Counted from the first letter of the stretch, positions 44,816 to 55,856 are shown. The stretch: 64,000 nt of DNA from Xanthobacteraceae bacterium (GCA_004297465.1 SCUB01000017.1:62001-126000); one strand, 5' to 3'. Notes: a model not told the origin generated them from the sequence alone. Made by a program: numbers and translations.

Positions 44816-45631
44816 TCAGGGCGTTACCCGTCCGCCATTCACATGCACGACTTGCCCTGTGATGAACGCGGATGTCGGTCCGGCGAGAAAGAGCACCGGC
44901 CCTACGATGTCCTCGGCTTGCGCAATGCGGCCAAGCGGAATGGTCGGGATGTATTGACTGGCCATGCCGCGGAACCAGGAATCGCCACCCGATTTTGCGG
45001 CCTCCTCGCCACGGGATCCTCCGCCACCAGCCAGGAACTTGGTGTCTATCGCACTCGGTGCCACCAGATTGGCGCGGATATGGGGGGCATTCTCGATCGC
45101 CAGGGACTTGGTCAAGGCAACGAGGCCGGCTTTTGACGCCGCATAGGCGGCAACTCCATGCAGCGGATTATAGGCAAGGCTCGACCCCACATTCACGATG
45201 CTCGCAGCATCGGCCGCTTTCAGCATCGGCAAGACCGCCCGGCTGACGAGATAGGCGGAACGAAGGTTGCCGTCGACGACATTGTCCCATTCCATCGAAT
45301 CCAGATCGGCAATCGGTCTCGGTGGGACGGTCATGAAGCCCACCAGAAAAACCAGAACGTCGACCGCGGCCCAATGGCGCCGAAGCTCCCTAACGCCCTG
45401 AGCAATGGATTCTTCGTTCGCGACATCGACCGGAAACGTCAGCACCTCGGGTGGAGGTGGATAAGCCGCGATCGAACGCGGCAAGGCAAAGATCGCCACC
45501 TCGTGATCCAGAGACAAACAGGCCGAAACCAGGATACGGCCGATCGCGCCGCACCCGCCTGCAATCAGGACACGGCTTCCAGGCGGCGGTGAAAGGCTAG
45601 TGAAATCGAACTTGGATTCGCTAGTGCTCAC
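44816..45631 (-). CDS. Short-chain dehydrogenase/reductase
   Basis: 271 residues with the chosen GTG start at 45631. The NAD(P) motif GGCGAIGRI, the active-site Ser in VNVGSSLAY, and Tyr-Lys in YAASKAGLVAL are intact. The end GQVVHVNGGRVTP is typical. A longer start at ATG 45709 is possible but would add a non-homologous, AT-rich leader; GGAG lies 10 bp before the GTG. It is divergent from a LysR gene, which probably controls it. The substrate is unknown. Confidence 0.83.
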   Translation of the reverse strand: MSTSESKFDFTSLSPPPGSRVLIAGGCGAIGRILVSACLSLDHEVAIFALPRSIAAYPPPPEVLTFPVDVANEESIAQGVRELRRHWAAVDVLVFLVGFMTVPPRPIADLDSMEWDNVVDGNLRSAYLVSRAVLPMLKAADAASIVNVGSSLAYNPLHGVAAYAASKAGLVALTKSLAIENAPHIRANLVAPSAIDTKFLAGGGGSRGEEAAKSGGDSWFRGMASQYIPTIPLGRIAQAEDIVGPVLFLAGPTSAFITGQVVHVNGGRVTP

Positions 45632-45679
45632 TGTTCTTCTGCTCCAACTTGGGCTGAGACCAATGCGATTGTTGTAAAT

Positions 45680-45725
45680 GCGCCTTGATATGTCTAATAT
45701 TGATTTCATGCTGTTTTGATATTGG
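45680..45725. promoter_or_regulatory. Candidate LysR binding region between the SDR and lysR genes
   Basis: This AT-rich intergenic DNA carries two direct copies of TTGATAT (45685-45691 and 45716-45722), 31 bp or three helical turns apart. They fall between the divergent SDR and lysR starts, the usual place for LysR control. The palindromic T-N11-A core could not be fixed with confidence. Confidence 0.35.
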
Positions 45726-45736
45726 AGCGCTATCAG

Positions 45737-46684
45737 ATGGATTTTCGTCAGCTCCGCTATTTTATCGCCGTCGCCGAGGAGCGGCATTTTCGTCGCGCGG
45801 CCGAACGTCTCCATATGTCGCAACCGCCTCTCAGCCAGCAGATCTCGGCGCTCGAGGAGGAACTTGGAACCGTGCTGCTCAAGCGCGACCGCCGCTCCGT
45901 TCATCTCACCACGGCCGGAGAGGCATTTCTTCGTCGCGCCCGCACGCTCCTGGATCAGGCATCAAGCGCGGCAAGCGAGGCACGGCGGATCGGGCGTGGC
46001 GAAATTGGCCGCTTGGTGATCGGCTTCATGAGCTCCGCAATGCTCAGCCGCTTTTCAGCCATGCTTGGTAAATTCCGCGCGGATAACCCCGACGTCATGA
46101 TCGAACTCATCCAGCTTCCGCCTCAGGAGCAGATTGAAGCGATTGCAAACGGAAAGGTCGACGTCGGCTTCCTGTCGATTGCGCCGTCACGGGAAAAACT
46201 CGCTATCGAGCAGGTCGAGTTAAAGATGGAGCAGATCTGGGAAGAGGAACTGGTCGCGGCGGTTCCAGCCGGGCACAAGCTGGCAAATCAGGCGACAATC
46301 CCGCTGCGCGCGCTTGCTTCGGACGTCTTCATCACATTGCCGCGGGCGCCTGAAACCGGCCACTATGATCAGGTCTTGCAACTGTGCGAACACAAGGGCG
46401 GTTTTCGCATCAAGATCGGACAGGAAGTCGAGCAGTTGCCGGTGGTGCTGGCTCTCATCGCGGCCGGTTACGGCGTGAGCTTGATACCGTCCTGCGCAAT
46501 CGATGGCTGGCAAGGCCAGGTTGCTTTTCCACGCCTGAAAGAGCGGCCGCGCATCCCTGTGACGATGCTCCGGCGGGCGGATAATTCCTCGCCGGTTCTG
46601 GAAGCTTTCAGGCGAATGCTGTCAGTCCGGACTGGACCTGTCTTTTTTCCAGCGGCAAACTTGCGAAGACGAGCGAGCCGCTAA
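45737..46684 (+). CDS. LysR-family transcriptional regulator
   Basis: 315 residues. The helix-turn-helix is MDFRQLRYFIAVAEERHFRRAAERLHMSQPPLSQQIS (residues 1-37, quoted in outline as MDFRQLRYFIAVAEE and MSQPPLSQQISALEEELG), the CbbR/BenM/CatM style. The effector domain starts near GRLVIGFMSSAMLSRF. GGAG lies 10 bp before the ATG at 45737. It diverges from the SDR gene and precedes, co-directionally, the liv-acyl-CoA operon, so it could regulate either. The ligand is probably an aromatic or cyclic acid, by analogy. Confidence 0.88.
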   Translation: MDFRQLRYFIAVAEERHFRRAAERLHMSQPPLSQQISALEEELGTVLLKRDRRSVHLTTAGEAFLRRARTLLDQASSAASEARRIGRGEIGRLVIGFMSSAMLSRFSAMLGKFRADNPDVMIELIQLPPQEQIEAIANGKVDVGFLSIAPSREKLAIEQVELKMEQIWEEELVAAVPAGHKLANQATIPLRALASDVFITLPRAPETGHYDQVLQLCEHKGGFRIKIGQEVEQLPVVLALIAAGYGVSLIPSCAIDGWQGQVAFPRLKERPRIPVTMLRRADNSSPVLEAFRRMLSVRTGPVFFPAANLRRRASR

Positions 46685-46731
46685 CAACGGCTGATCCCTG
46701 ATTGACTGCGACGATAAGAACCTGGAGATGC

Positions 46732-46766
46732 TTGACGGATAACAGATGAATGACTAATCATTCATC
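46732..46766 (+). promoter_or_regulatory. Promoter with FadR-like palindromic operator for the liv/acyl-CoA operon
   Basis: GATGAATGA (46745-46753) and TCATTCATC (46758-46766) form a perfect 9-bp inverted repeat around CTAA. The core TGAATGACTAATCATTCA fits the Bacillus FadR (TetR family) consensus TGAATGAMTANTCATTCA as I remember it. TTGACG (46732-46737) and TAATCA (46755-46760) at 17-bp spacing make a promoter whose -10 lies inside the palindrome. No TetR gene is in the window. Confidence 0.65.
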
Positions 46767-46808
46767 GTAACAAAATATGAAATGCCTCTGGGAGGGGGAA
46801 GTAAAGGC

Positions 46809-47657
46809 ATGCTTATTCAATGCCTTAACGGTCTTGTCTACGGCGCGTTGCTGTTTTCTCTGGCGTCGGGGCTTGCGCTCATGTTCGGGCTGCGGCGCAT
46901 CGTTAATTTCTCGCACGGCGCGCTTTATATGCTGGGCGCCTATCTGGGCTATTCGATCGCCACCAAACTCGGGTTCTGGCCGGCTCTGGTTTTGTCCGCC
47001 CTTGCGCTTGCCGGGCTTGGCGCGCTGCTCGATGCCGCCGTATTCCGCCCGCTGCAGGACCGCGACCCGCTGATCATCCTGCTGGTGACCTTCGGTCTTG
47101 CGCTGATTGCCGAGGACGTGGTGCAGACCATCTGGGGCAACGACACCCACTCGCTGGCGATGCCCGCGCTCCTCGCCGGAATTGTCGAACTGCCGGGTTC
47201 GTCGTTTCCGGTTTACCGCATAGCCATTATCGCTTTTGGCCTCTTGGTGGCCGGCGGGCTGTCGCTGTGGCTGAAATTCTCCCGCGTTGGACTGTTTGTC
47301 CGCGCCGCCAGCTTCAATCCGACGCTGGCCGCCATTCAGGGCGTCGATACCGATCGCGTCAGCCTGATGGTGGTCGCGGTCGGCGCCGCGCTGGCCGGCG
47401 CCAGCGGCGTGGTCGCCGCGCCGATCCTGTCGCTTGCGCCCTCGATGGCCGCCGACATTCTGGTCGACTCCTTTATCGTCGTTGTCGTCGGCGGGCTTGG
47501 CAGCCTGACCGGCGCCTTCATCACGGCGCTGATCCTGGGCCAGATCAATGTGCTCGGCATCGTCTTCGCGCCCGAATTCACCGCGCTCCTGCCGTTCGTC
47601 ATCATGGTCGGCGTGCTGATCTGGAAACCCACGGGACTCGCCGGGAACCGGGTATGA
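46809..47657 (+). CDS. livH: Liv-type ABC transporter permease (LivH-like), second system
   Basis: 282 residues, hydrophobic. Hallmarks are LFSLASGLALMFGLRRIVNFSHGALYMLGAYLG (seen as IVNFSHGALYMLGAY), VRAASFNPTLAAIQGVDTDR as the coupling loop and VVVVGGLGSLTGAF. ATG 46809 is chosen; GGAGGGGG lies about 13 bp upstream. It opens the second catabolic operon behind a palindromic operator. livM follows with an ATGA overlap. Confidence 0.9.
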   Translation: MLIQCLNGLVYGALLFSLASGLALMFGLRRIVNFSHGALYMLGAYLGYSIATKLGFWPALVLSALALAGLGALLDAAVFRPLQDRDPLIILLVTFGLALIAEDVVQTIWGNDTHSLAMPALLAGIVELPGSSFPVYRIAIIAFGLLVAGGLSLWLKFSRVGLFVRAASFNPTLAAIQGVDTDRVSLMVVAVGAALAGASGVVAAPILSLAPSMAADILVDSFIVVVVGGLGSLTGAFITALILGQINVLGIVFAPEFTALLPFVIMVGVLIWKPTGLAGNRV

Positions 47658-48594
47658 AGAACTCTCTTTCCTGGCTGGGGTTTGCCGCGCTGGGCGCCGT
47701 GGGGCCGCTTGCCGCGCATTTCATTCCAGCCGGCATGACGCTCTCGTTGCTGGCGCAAGCCACATTCGCCGCCATCTTCGCGCTCGGGATTGGTTTTCTC
47801 ATCCGCCAGAACGGCACGATCAGCTTCGGCCATGCGGCATTCTTCGGCTTGCCCGGCTACGCCGTCGCCGCCTTGCTGCCGCTCAAGCTGATGCCGCTGG
47901 AGGTACTGTTTGCCGCAGCCCTGGTGGGCACCGTGGCGCTCGCCTTTGCCATCGGCCTTGTAGTGGTGCGGGTTCACGGCATCGCCTTCGGCATGCTGAC
48001 GCTGGCCATCGGCCAGGGTCTTTATGAAGCCGCCACCCGCTGGCGCGCCGTCACCGGCGGCCATGACGGCATGACGCTGCGCCTGCCGCGCGAAGTGTTC
48101 GGCCTGCCGGTCAAACTACTGCAGCAGCCGCACGGCATGTTTGTCGCGGCCTGGATCGTCATGACGCTCTGCCTCGTGGCGGTGTGGCTGTTCGCCCGCA
48201 GCCCGTGGGGGAGGCTCACCGAAGCCATCCGCGACAACGAGGAGCGCGTCCGCTTCCTCGGCTACAGGACGCTGCTGCCGCGCGCCGCCGTGTTCGCCGC
48301 TTCCGCCCTGCTGGTGGCGATCGCCGGCATGCTCTCGGTGCTCTACAACGCCTTCATCTCGCCCGACGCAATTCACTGGACCGCCTCGGGCTCCGGCCTG
48401 ATCATGGCGATCCTCGGCGGCAGCGCCGTGGCGTGGGGACCGCTGCTCGGCGGCTTCGTCTATTTCTTCCTCAAGCATGCCGCAGGCGCCTACACCACGC
48501 ACTGGCTGTCGATCATCGGCGTGGCGCTGATCCTGGTCGCGGTCGCCTTTCCGAATGGTCTGGCCGGCCTGATGATACGCCAGCGGAGCCGCCC

Positions 48595-48598
<4 letters not shown>
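47654..48598 (+). CDS. livM: Liv-type ABC transporter permease (LivM-like), second system
   Basis: 314 residues, about nine membrane segments. LIRQNGTISFGHAAFFGLPGYA and the coupling loop AIRDNEERVRFLGYRTLLPR are LivM-specific blocks. The ATG overlaps the livH stop as ATGA, and the stop overlaps the livG ATG in the same manner. It forms the channel with LivH for uptake of a carboxylic or cyclic acid. Confidence 0.9.
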
Positions 48599-49289
<691 letters not shown>

Positions 49290-49293
<4 letters not shown>

Positions 49294-49988
49294 CCCCCCT
49301 CCTGCACTACGATGCCGTCGAGGCCTGTTACGGCCACGCGCAGATCCTCCATGGCACCAGCTTCAGCGTCGACAAGGGCGCCAGCGTCGCCATCCTCGGC
49401 CGCAACGGCGTCGGCAAGACCACGGTGGTCAACACGCTGTTCGGCATCGCGCGGCTGACCGGCGGCACGATCCGGCTGGCCGGCAAGCCGCTGACGCGGC
49501 CCCGCCCCTATTCGGCGGCGCGCGCCGGCGTCAGTGTCGTCATCCAGGGCCGCGGAATCCTGCAAAACCTGACCGTGCGCGAGAATCTTCTGCTCGGCGC
49601 CGCGACACGCCGGCGGGGACCATGGAACCTGCAACGGGTATACGAACTTTATCCGGTCCTGCAGGAGCGCGCCGACGCGCCGGGCACGGCGCTGAGCGGC
49701 GGGCAGCAACAGATGCTGGCGCTCGGGCGCGGCCTGATGGCCAATCCTGACCTTCTCGTGCTCGATGAGCCGAGCGAGGGGCTCGCTCCCGTCATTGTCG
49801 ACGAACTGGCGGTGGTGCTCAACCGGCTGCGCGCCGAGGGTACCACCATCCTGCTCATCGAGCAGAATCTGAGTCTGGTCGAACGCGTCGCCGAGGATTT
49901 TTTCGTGCTGTCGAAGGGGCGCATCGTCGATCAGGGAAAGATCGCCGCCACCGGCCGCGCCGAACTGCAAAAGCACATTGCGATCTAG
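49290..49988 (+). CDS. livF: Liv-type ABC transporter ATP-binding protein (LivF-like), second system
   Basis: 232 residues. The Walker A motif is GRNGVGKTT, the signature LSGGQQQMLALGRGL, the Walker B motif LLVLDEPSEGLAP and the switch region LIEQNLSLV. These are LivF forms. It starts in an ATGA with livG. The binding-protein gene follows 23 bp later after a strong GGGAGG site. Confidence 0.9.
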
Positions 49989-50011
49989 CAAAAACCAAGG
50001 GAGGAAATACC

Positions 50012-51193
50012 ATGAAAGCCGTGCCATTCAGTCTGGGTCTGTTGTCCTCGTTGTTGCTCGCGACCACCGCCGCGCACGCCGCCGATACCATCAAGATCGG
50101 CGTGCCCACCTCGCTGACCGGCCCCTATGTGGAGCTTGGCGAGGAGGTCAAGCGCGGCGCCCAGTTCGCCGCCGACGAGATCAACGCCAAGGGCGGCATC
50201 AAGGGCCGCAAGATCGAGCTGTCGTTCGCCGACGAGGAAGGCAACCCCGACGCCGGACGGCGCGTGGCCGAGAAACTGGTGCGCAGCGGCTTCCGCCTGC
50301 TCACGGGGCCGATCTCATCGGCGGTCGGCCTTGCCATCGGCAGCCAGGTCGAGAAGTGGGACGCGCTCTATATCTCGGGCATCAACAAGAGCGACCGCCT
50401 GACCGGCGAAGCCTGCAATCCGCGCATGTTCCGCGCCAATCACTCCGACTCGATGGACATGGCCGTCATCGGTCCGTGGCTGAAAACGCGAAAGGAGGCC
50501 AACTGGGTCGTGATGGCGGCCGATTACGCATGGGGACGCGATTCCGCCGGCGCATTCTCCTCCACCGCCGGGGCCGGCGGCAAATCGGTCAAGAGCCAGT
50601 TTTTCGCTCCGCTCGGCACCAAGGATTACGCGCCCTACATCCAGCAGATCAAGGACGCCAAGCCGGAAGGCATGTGGGTTGCCATCGCCGGCCGCGACGC
50701 CGTCAACTTCGGTATCCAGGCCAAGCAGTTCGGCCTGATGGGGTCGGTCTTCACTGTCGGTCAGAGCTTTGCGGTGCCCTCCACCATCAAGGGCATGGGC
50801 GATGTCGCCGAAGGCGTGTGGGGCGTCGTCAACTACACCGCAACGATCGACGCGCCCGGCAACAAGGCCTTCGTCGCCAACTGGACCAAGAGCTTCGGCA
50901 AGGATCCCGCCAATTTCGAAGCCGAAACCTATGTGGCGATGCTGGCGCTGTTTGCCGCCATCGAGAAGGCCGGCACCGATGAACCGGGCGCGGTCGCCAA
51001 GGCGCTGAGCACGATTTCGTTCGACACGCCGTTCTATGGCAAGGTCACCATGCGGCCGGCGGACAATCAGCTCCTGCTGCCAAACTATATCGGCCGCGTC
51101 GCGCGCGTGAACGGCGAACTGAAAACCGTGGTCGAAATGACGGTTCCGGCCGCCGATGCCGTGCCGCCGCCTTCCAAGGACTGCAAGCTCTGA
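50012..51193 (+). CDS. Periplasmic substrate-binding protein of the second Liv-type importer
   Basis: 393 residues. The signal peptide is about 1-24 (SLGLLSSLLLATTAAHA). The mature protein begins ADTIKIGVPTSLTGPYVELGEEVKRG, a type-I ligand-binding fold. GKSVKSQFFAPLGTKDYAPYI is a family block. GGGAGGAAATACC precedes the ATG. It should bind the substrate of the downstream CoA ligase, a carboxylic acid. Confidence 0.9.
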   Translation: MKAVPFSLGLLSSLLLATTAAHAADTIKIGVPTSLTGPYVELGEEVKRGAQFAADEINAKGGIKGRKIELSFADEEGNPDAGRRVAEKLVRSGFRLLTGPISSAVGLAIGSQVEKWDALYISGINKSDRLTGEACNPRMFRANHSDSMDMAVIGPWLKTRKEANWVVMAADYAWGRDSAGAFSSTAGAGGKSVKSQFFAPLGTKDYAPYIQQIKDAKPEGMWVAIAGRDAVNFGIQAKQFGLMGSVFTVGQSFAVPSTIKGMGDVAEGVWGVVNYTATIDAPGNKAFVANWTKSFGKDPANFEAETYVAMLALFAAIEKAGTDEPGAVAKALSTISFDTPFYGKVTMRPADNQLLLPNYIGRVARVNGELKTVVEMTVPAADAVPPPSKDCKL

Positions 51194-51223
51194 CCCACGC
51201 GTGACCGGACCGGAACAACGGCA

Positions 51224-52849
51224 ATGTCTTTCGCAACCCATCTGACCGACGAACGCATCGCCGACATGACCGGCTCGGGCCAATGGCGCGGACGCACATT
51301 GCTGGATTACCTTGCCGACGCCGCGCACCGCCACCCTGACAAGGTGGCGGTGACCGGTCCCGACGGCCATGGCCGGACCGTGCGCCTGAGCTACCTTGAA
51401 CTTGATGAGCTTTCCCGCCATGTCGCCGCCGGGCTGATAAGGCTCGGCGTCGGCAAGGGCGACGTCGTCTCCATGCAACTGCCGAACTGGGTGGAATTCT
51501 TCCTGATCCATCTCGGCTGTCTGCGTCTTGGCGCCGTCACCAATCCGCTGATGCCGTTCCTGCGCCATCGCGAGTTGACCTTCATGCTCGGCCTTGCCGA
51601 GAGCAAGGTCGTCATCGTGCCGCGCGAATTCCGCGGCTTCGACTATCCGGCGATGATCGCCGAGTTGCGAGCGGACTTGCCGAAGCTTGCTCACTGCATC
51701 GTGGTTGGCGGCGAGGGCCCCGCGTCGTTCGACGCGGCACTCCTCAACGCTCCGGAAGCCCCGCTGCCGGCCGACGCGCTGAGCCCCAATGACGTGATCG
51801 AAATCCTTTACACCTCGGGCACCACCGGGGAACCCAAGGGGGTCATGCAGATCAGCAACACGCTGTTCAGCGCCCTCCCCGACATGTGCGACCGGCTGCG
51901 GCTCGCGAGCGACGACGTGGTGCTGATGTCCTCGCCGCTCGCGCACCAGACCGGCTTCATTTACGGCATGATGATCTCCATCATGCTCGGCGCCAAATGC
52001 GTGCTGCAGGACATCTGGAACGCCGAGATCGCCGCGCGCCTGATCGCGGCGGAAGGCGTGACCTTCACCATGGCCTCGACGCCGTTCCTCGCCGACCTCA
52101 CCGAGGAAGCCGGCCGAGGCCGCGCCGACCTGACAACCCTGCGCATCTTTCTTGCCGCCGGCGCGCCGCTGCCGCGCGCCCTGGTGCACACCGCGAGCGA
52201 GAAACTTGGCGCGCATATCCTGTCCGGCTGGGGCATGACCGAAACCGAACTGGTCACCGTCACCTCGCCGGACGATGCCGAGGATCTCGTCGTCAACACC
52301 GATGGCCGCGCTTTCAAGACCATGGCCGTGCGCGTGGTCGACGAACAGGGTCGTGAACTTCCCGCCGACACCGAGGGCCGGCTGCAGGTGCGCGGCGCGG
52401 GCAATTTCGTCGGCTACCTCAAGCGGCCCGAACTCTACAGCATGGATGCCGAAGGCTGGTTCGACACCGGCGATCTCGCGCGCATGGATGCCGCCGGCTA
52501 CATCCGCATCACCGGCCGCAGCAAGGACATCATCATCCGCGGGGGCGAGAACATCCCGGTGGCCGAGATCGAAAACATCCTGTTCGCGCATCCCGCGGTG
52601 CGCGAAATCGCCATCGTCGGAGTTCCCGATCCGCGGCTTGGCGAACGCGCTTGTGCCTTCGTCACGCTGAAAGAGGGACAGAGCCTCAGCTTCGACGACA
52701 TGGTGAACCATCTCAACTCACGGCGTATCGCCAAGAGCTATCTTCCCGAGCGGCTGGAGGTGGTCACCGAACTGCCGCGCACAGCTTCCGGCAAGATCCA
52801 GAAATTCATCCTGCGCGACCTGGCGCGCTGCCTGCCCGACACACCTTGA
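51224..52849 (+). CDS. AMP-forming acyl-CoA ligase
   Basis: 541 residues. The P-loop-like [12 protein letters not shown], the GWGMTE motif, [21 protein letters not shown] with the hinge region, and the catalytic Lys in [11 protein letters not shown] are all present. The length and order resemble cyclohexanecarboxylate-type ligases (AliA), but other medium-chain or aromatic acids are possible. It activates the imported acid to its CoA thioester for the dehydrogenase that follows 13 bp later. Confidence 0.88.
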   Translation: MSFATHLTDERIADMTGSGQWRGRTLLDYLADAAHRHPDKVAVTGPDGHGRTVRLSYLELDELSRHVAAGLIRLGVGKGDVVSMQLPNWVEFFLIHLGCLRLGAVTNPLMPFLRHRELTFMLGLAESKVVIVPREFRGFDYPAMIAELRADLPKLAHCIVVGGEGPASFDAALLNAPEAPLPADALSPNDVIEILYTSGTTGEPKGVMQISNTLFSALPDMCDRLRLASDDVVLMSSPLAHQTGFIYGMMISIMLGAKCVLQDIWNAEIAARLIAAEGVTFTMASTPFLADLTEEAGRGRADLTTLRIFLAAGAPLPRALVHTASEKLGAHILSGWGMTETELVTVTSPDDAEDLVVNTDGRAFKTMAVRVVDEQGRELPADTEGRLQVRGAGNFVGYLKRPELYSMDAEGWFDTGDLARMDAAGYIRITGRSKDIIIRGGENIPVAEIENILFAHPAVREIAIVGVPDPRLGERACAFVTLKEGQSLSFDDMVNHLNSRRIAKSYLPERLEVVTELPRTASGKIQKFILRDLARCLPDTP

Positions 52850-52862
52850 TTCAGGACCCTTC

Positions 52863-53999
52863 ATGCTTCTCGACGACCAGCAGAAAATGATTCAGGAGAC
52901 GGCGCGGGCCTTCGCGCGCGACCATCTCAAGCCGCACGCGGCGCAATGGGACCGCGACGCGACGTTCCCGCGCGAGGCGCTCGCCGAAATGGGCCGGCTC
53001 GGCTTCCTGGGCATGACGGTGCCGGAGGAATGGGGCGGCAGCGGTGCCGATGCGGTGTCGCTCGCGGTTGCGCTCGAAGAGATCGCGGCGGGCGATGCGG
53101 CCTGCGCCACCATCATGAGCGGCCACAACTCGGTCGGCTGCGGGCCGGTCGCGGCGTTCGGCACGCCCGAGCAGAAGGAGCGATTCCTGCGGCCGATGGC
53201 GCAAGGGCGCATGCTGTCGGCGTTCTGCCTGACCGAGCCGCAGGGCGGCTCCGATGCCGCCGCGATGACCAGCCGCGCCCGGCGCGACGGCGATCATTAC
53301 GTCATTTCCGGCACCAAGCAGTTCATCACCACCGGCAAGAACGCCGAGGTGGCGATCGTGTTCGCCAAGACCGATCCCGACGCCGGCAGCCGCGGCATCA
53401 CCGCCTTCATCGTACCCACCGATACGCCCGGCTACGTGGTCGGCCGCATCGAGCAGAAGATGGGCCAGCACGCCTCCGACACCTGCCAGATCCATTTCGA
53501 GGACCTGCGCCTGCCGGCGTCCTTGCGTCTGGGCGAGGAAGGGCAAGGCTACCGCATCGCGCTGTCCAACCTCGAAAGCGGCCGCATCGGCATCGCGGCG
53601 CAGGCGATCGGCATCGCGGTGGCGGCGTTCGAGGCGGCCCATTCTTACGCGCGCGAGCGCATCACTTTCGGCAAGCCGATCATCGAGCATCAGGCGACCG
53701 GGTTCCGGCTCGCCGCGATGGCGACACGCATCGAGGCGGCGCGCCAGCTCGTGCTGCACGCCGCCGTGCTGCGCGACCATGGCAAGCCGTGCCTCAAGGA
53801 AGCCTGCATGGCCAAGCTCGTGGCCTCGGAAGCCGCCGAGTGGGTGTGCAGCGAGGCGATCCAGGTGCACGGCGGCTATGGCTATCTCGCCGACTATCCG
53901 GTCGAGCGGCTTTATCGCGATGCCCGCGTCACGCGCATCTACGAGGGCACCAACGATATCCAGCATCTTGTCATTCTGCGCGAACTGGGACGCGCCTGA
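52863..53999 (+). CDS. Acyl-CoA dehydrogenase
   Basis: 378 residues, the normal length. The FAD-binding [19 protein letters not shown] and the substrate-binding region precede the catalytic Glu in [10 protein letters not shown] near residue 361. [20 protein letters not shown] and [20 protein letters not shown] are family blocks (seen in short segments). It introduces a double bond into the CoA ester made by the ligase. The CoA transferase gene begins 3 bp after its stop. Confidence 0.92.
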   Translation: MLLDDQQKMIQETARAFARDHLKPHAAQWDRDATFPREALAEMGRLGFLGMTVPEEWGGSGADAVSLAVALEEIAAGDAACATIMSGHNSVGCGPVAAFGTPEQKERFLRPMAQGRMLSAFCLTEPQGGSDAAAMTSRARRDGDHYVISGTKQFITTGKNAEVAIVFAKTDPDAGSRGITAFIVPTDTPGYVVGRIEQKMGQHASDTCQIHFEDLRLPASLRLGEEGQGYRIALSNLESGRIGIAAQAIGIAVAAFEAAHSYARERITFGKPIIEHQATGFRLAAMATRIEAARQLVLHAAVLRDHGKPCLKEACMAKLVASEAAEWVCSEAIQVHGGYGYLADYPVERLYRDARVTRIYEGTNDIQHLVILRELGRA

Positions 54000-54002
54000 A
54001 CC

Positions 54003-55145
54003 ATGACGGATCCTGCTCCCCTGCCGCCGCTCGCCGGACTGAAGATCATCGACTTCTCCACACTGCTGCCGGGGCCGCTGGCGAGCCTGATCCTCGCCGA
54101 GGCCGGCGCCACCGTGGTCAAGATCGAGCGCCCCGAAGGCGAGGACCTGCGCCGTTATCCCGGCGCCTTCAACGGCGACAGCGCCGCTTTCGTGCTGCTC
54201 AACCGGCTCAAGACCAGCCTGTGCATCGACCTCAAGCACATGGACGCATTCGCGCGCCTGCAGCCTTATCTCGAAACCGCCGACGTGCTGATCGAGCAGT
54301 TCCGGCCCGGCGTGATGGAGCGGCTCGGCTTCGGCTGGGGCCGGCTGCGCGCGCTCAATCCGCGTCTGATCTACTGCTCGATCACCGGTTATGGCAGCAA
54401 GAGTCCGCGCCGCGACGTTGCCGGCCATGACCTGAACTATGCCGCGCTCACCGGGGTGCTCGACGGCGGACGTGGCGGTGACGGCGTCCCGGCGCTGCCG
54501 CCGGTGCTGGCGGCCGACATCGCCGGCGGCGCCTATCCGGCGGTGATGAACATCCTGCTGACGCTGCGCCAGCGCGACGCCACCGGCGCCGGCTGCCATC
54601 TCGACATCGCCATGGCCGACAACATGTTCACCTTCGCCTATGGCGGATTGGCCGATGGCTTCGCCACCGGGCACTGGCCGCGGCCGGGCGCCGAACTCTT
54701 GAGCGGCGGCTCGCCGCGCTACCAGATTTATCCCACCGCGGATGGCCGCTTCCTTGCCGCCGCGCCGATCGAGGACCGTTTCTGGGTGATCTTCTGCGAT
54801 GCGATCGGCCTGCCCGCAGCGGAACGCGACGACAGCGCCGATCCGGGTCGCGTCATCGCCCGGGTGAAGAGCATTATCGCCGCCGAAACCACCGACACCT
54901 GGCGCGCGCGCTTTGCCGGACGCGACGTCTGCGTCGAAATTGTCGCGACGATGGAGGAAGCCGCTCGCGATCCGGCGTTCGCCCGGCTGTTCACCCACAA
55001 CATTGTCGCCGATGGACGCAGCCTGCCGGCCCTTCCGGTACCGGTGGCGCCTTCCCTGCGTCAGCCCAACCCTGCTGCCGGCTACGCCCGGCTCGGCAAT
55101 GCCGACATCGGCAACCTCTGGCAAAGAGAGAGCGACCATGACTGA
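54003..55145 (+). CDS. CaiB/BaiF-type (class III) CoA transferase
   Basis: 380 residues. The N-terminal DFSTLLPGPLASLILAEAGATVVKIERP and VLIEQFRPGVMERLG are diagnostic for the family. The catalytic Asp is expected in CHLDIAMAD. YCSITGYGSKSPRRDVAGHDLNYAALTG is a further family block (seen in segments). It moves CoA between the pathway intermediate and another acid, or acts as an alpha-methylacyl-CoA racemase-like enzyme; transferase is favoured by length. It overlaps the next gene by 8 bp. Confidence 0.88.
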   Translation: MTDPAPLPPLAGLKIIDFSTLLPGPLASLILAEAGATVVKIERPEGEDLRRYPGAFNGDSAAFVLLNRLKTSLCIDLKHMDAFARLQPYLETADVLIEQFRPGVMERLGFGWGRLRALNPRLIYCSITGYGSKSPRRDVAGHDLNYAALTGVLDGGRGGDGVPALPPVLAADIAGGAYPAVMNILLTLRQRDATGAGCHLDIAMADNMFTFAYGGLADGFATGHWPRPGAELLSGGSPRYQIYPTADGRFLAAAPIEDRFWVIFCDAIGLPAAERDDSADPGRVIARVKSIIAAETTDTWRARFAGRDVCVEIVATMEEAARDPAFARLFTHNIVADGRSLPALPVPVAPSLRQPNPAAGYARLGNADIGNLWQRESDHD

Positions 55146-55854
55146 AAAACCACGCGGCGTGGTCATCACCGGCGCCGGCGGCGACCTCGGCCGCGTGCTG
55201 TGCGACAGCTTCCTTGCCGACGGCCTGACCGTTTTCGCGGCGGACGTGAAACCACCCCCGCCCCGCGAGCATCTGGTGCCGGTCCAGACCGATGTGACGG
55301 ACCGCGCGGCCATGGAAGCACTGGCGCGGCAGGCCGGACAGCACAGCCGCCTCGAAGCCTGGATCAACGGCGCCGGCCTGTTCGTCGTCTGTCCGGTGCT
55401 GAAGGCCGACGATGCCGACTGGCATCGCATCATGGCCGTCAACCTGACCGGCACCTACATCGGCTGCTCCGTCGCGCTGCCCGTCCTGGCGGAAGCCGGC
55501 GGCGGCCGTATCGTCAATATCGGCTCGATCTCCGGGCAGGTTGGCGGAGTCGGCGCGCATCCGGCCTACGGCGCCTCGAAAGCCGGCATCCATGCCCTGA
55601 CCAAGACCTATGCCAGCGAAGGCGCCCGCTATGGCGTGTTGTGCAACGCCATCGCGCCGGGTCTGCTCGAGGCGGGCATGGTGCGTGAGTTCGGCGAGGC
55701 CCAGCGCGACAAGCTGGCGCGCGGCGCGGCGCTGCGCCGGCTCGGCACCCTGGCTGAGATCGCGCACGTCATCCGCTTCCTCGCCGACCCCGCCAATACC
55801 TACATGACCGGCGCGATCGTCCCGGTGAATGGCGGCGCCTACATGCCGTCGTAA
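55138..55854 (+). CDS. Short-chain dehydrogenase/reductase
   Basis: 238 residues. The NAD(P) motif TGAGGDLGR near residue 11, the Ser in VNIGSISGQVG, and Tyr-Lys in YGASKAGIHAL are intact. The end NTYMTGAIVPVNGGAYM is typical. It is the last gene of the operon; its ATG lies inside the end of the CoA transferase gene and has AGAGAG in front. It probably oxidises a beta-hydroxyacyl-CoA. It ends 2 bp from the convergent hotdog gene. Confidence 0.88.
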   Translation: MTEKPRGVVITGAGGDLGRVLCDSFLADGLTVFAADVKPPPPREHLVPVQTDVTDRAAMEALARQAGQHSRLEAWINGAGLFVVCPVLKADDADWHRIMAVNLTGTYIGCSVALPVLAEAGGGRIVNIGSISGQVGGVGAHPAYGASKAGIHALTKTYASEGARYGVLCNAIAPGLLEAGMVREFGEAQRDKLARGAALRRLGTLAEIAHVIRFLADPANTYMTGAIVPVNGGAYMPS

Positions 55855-55856
55855 GC

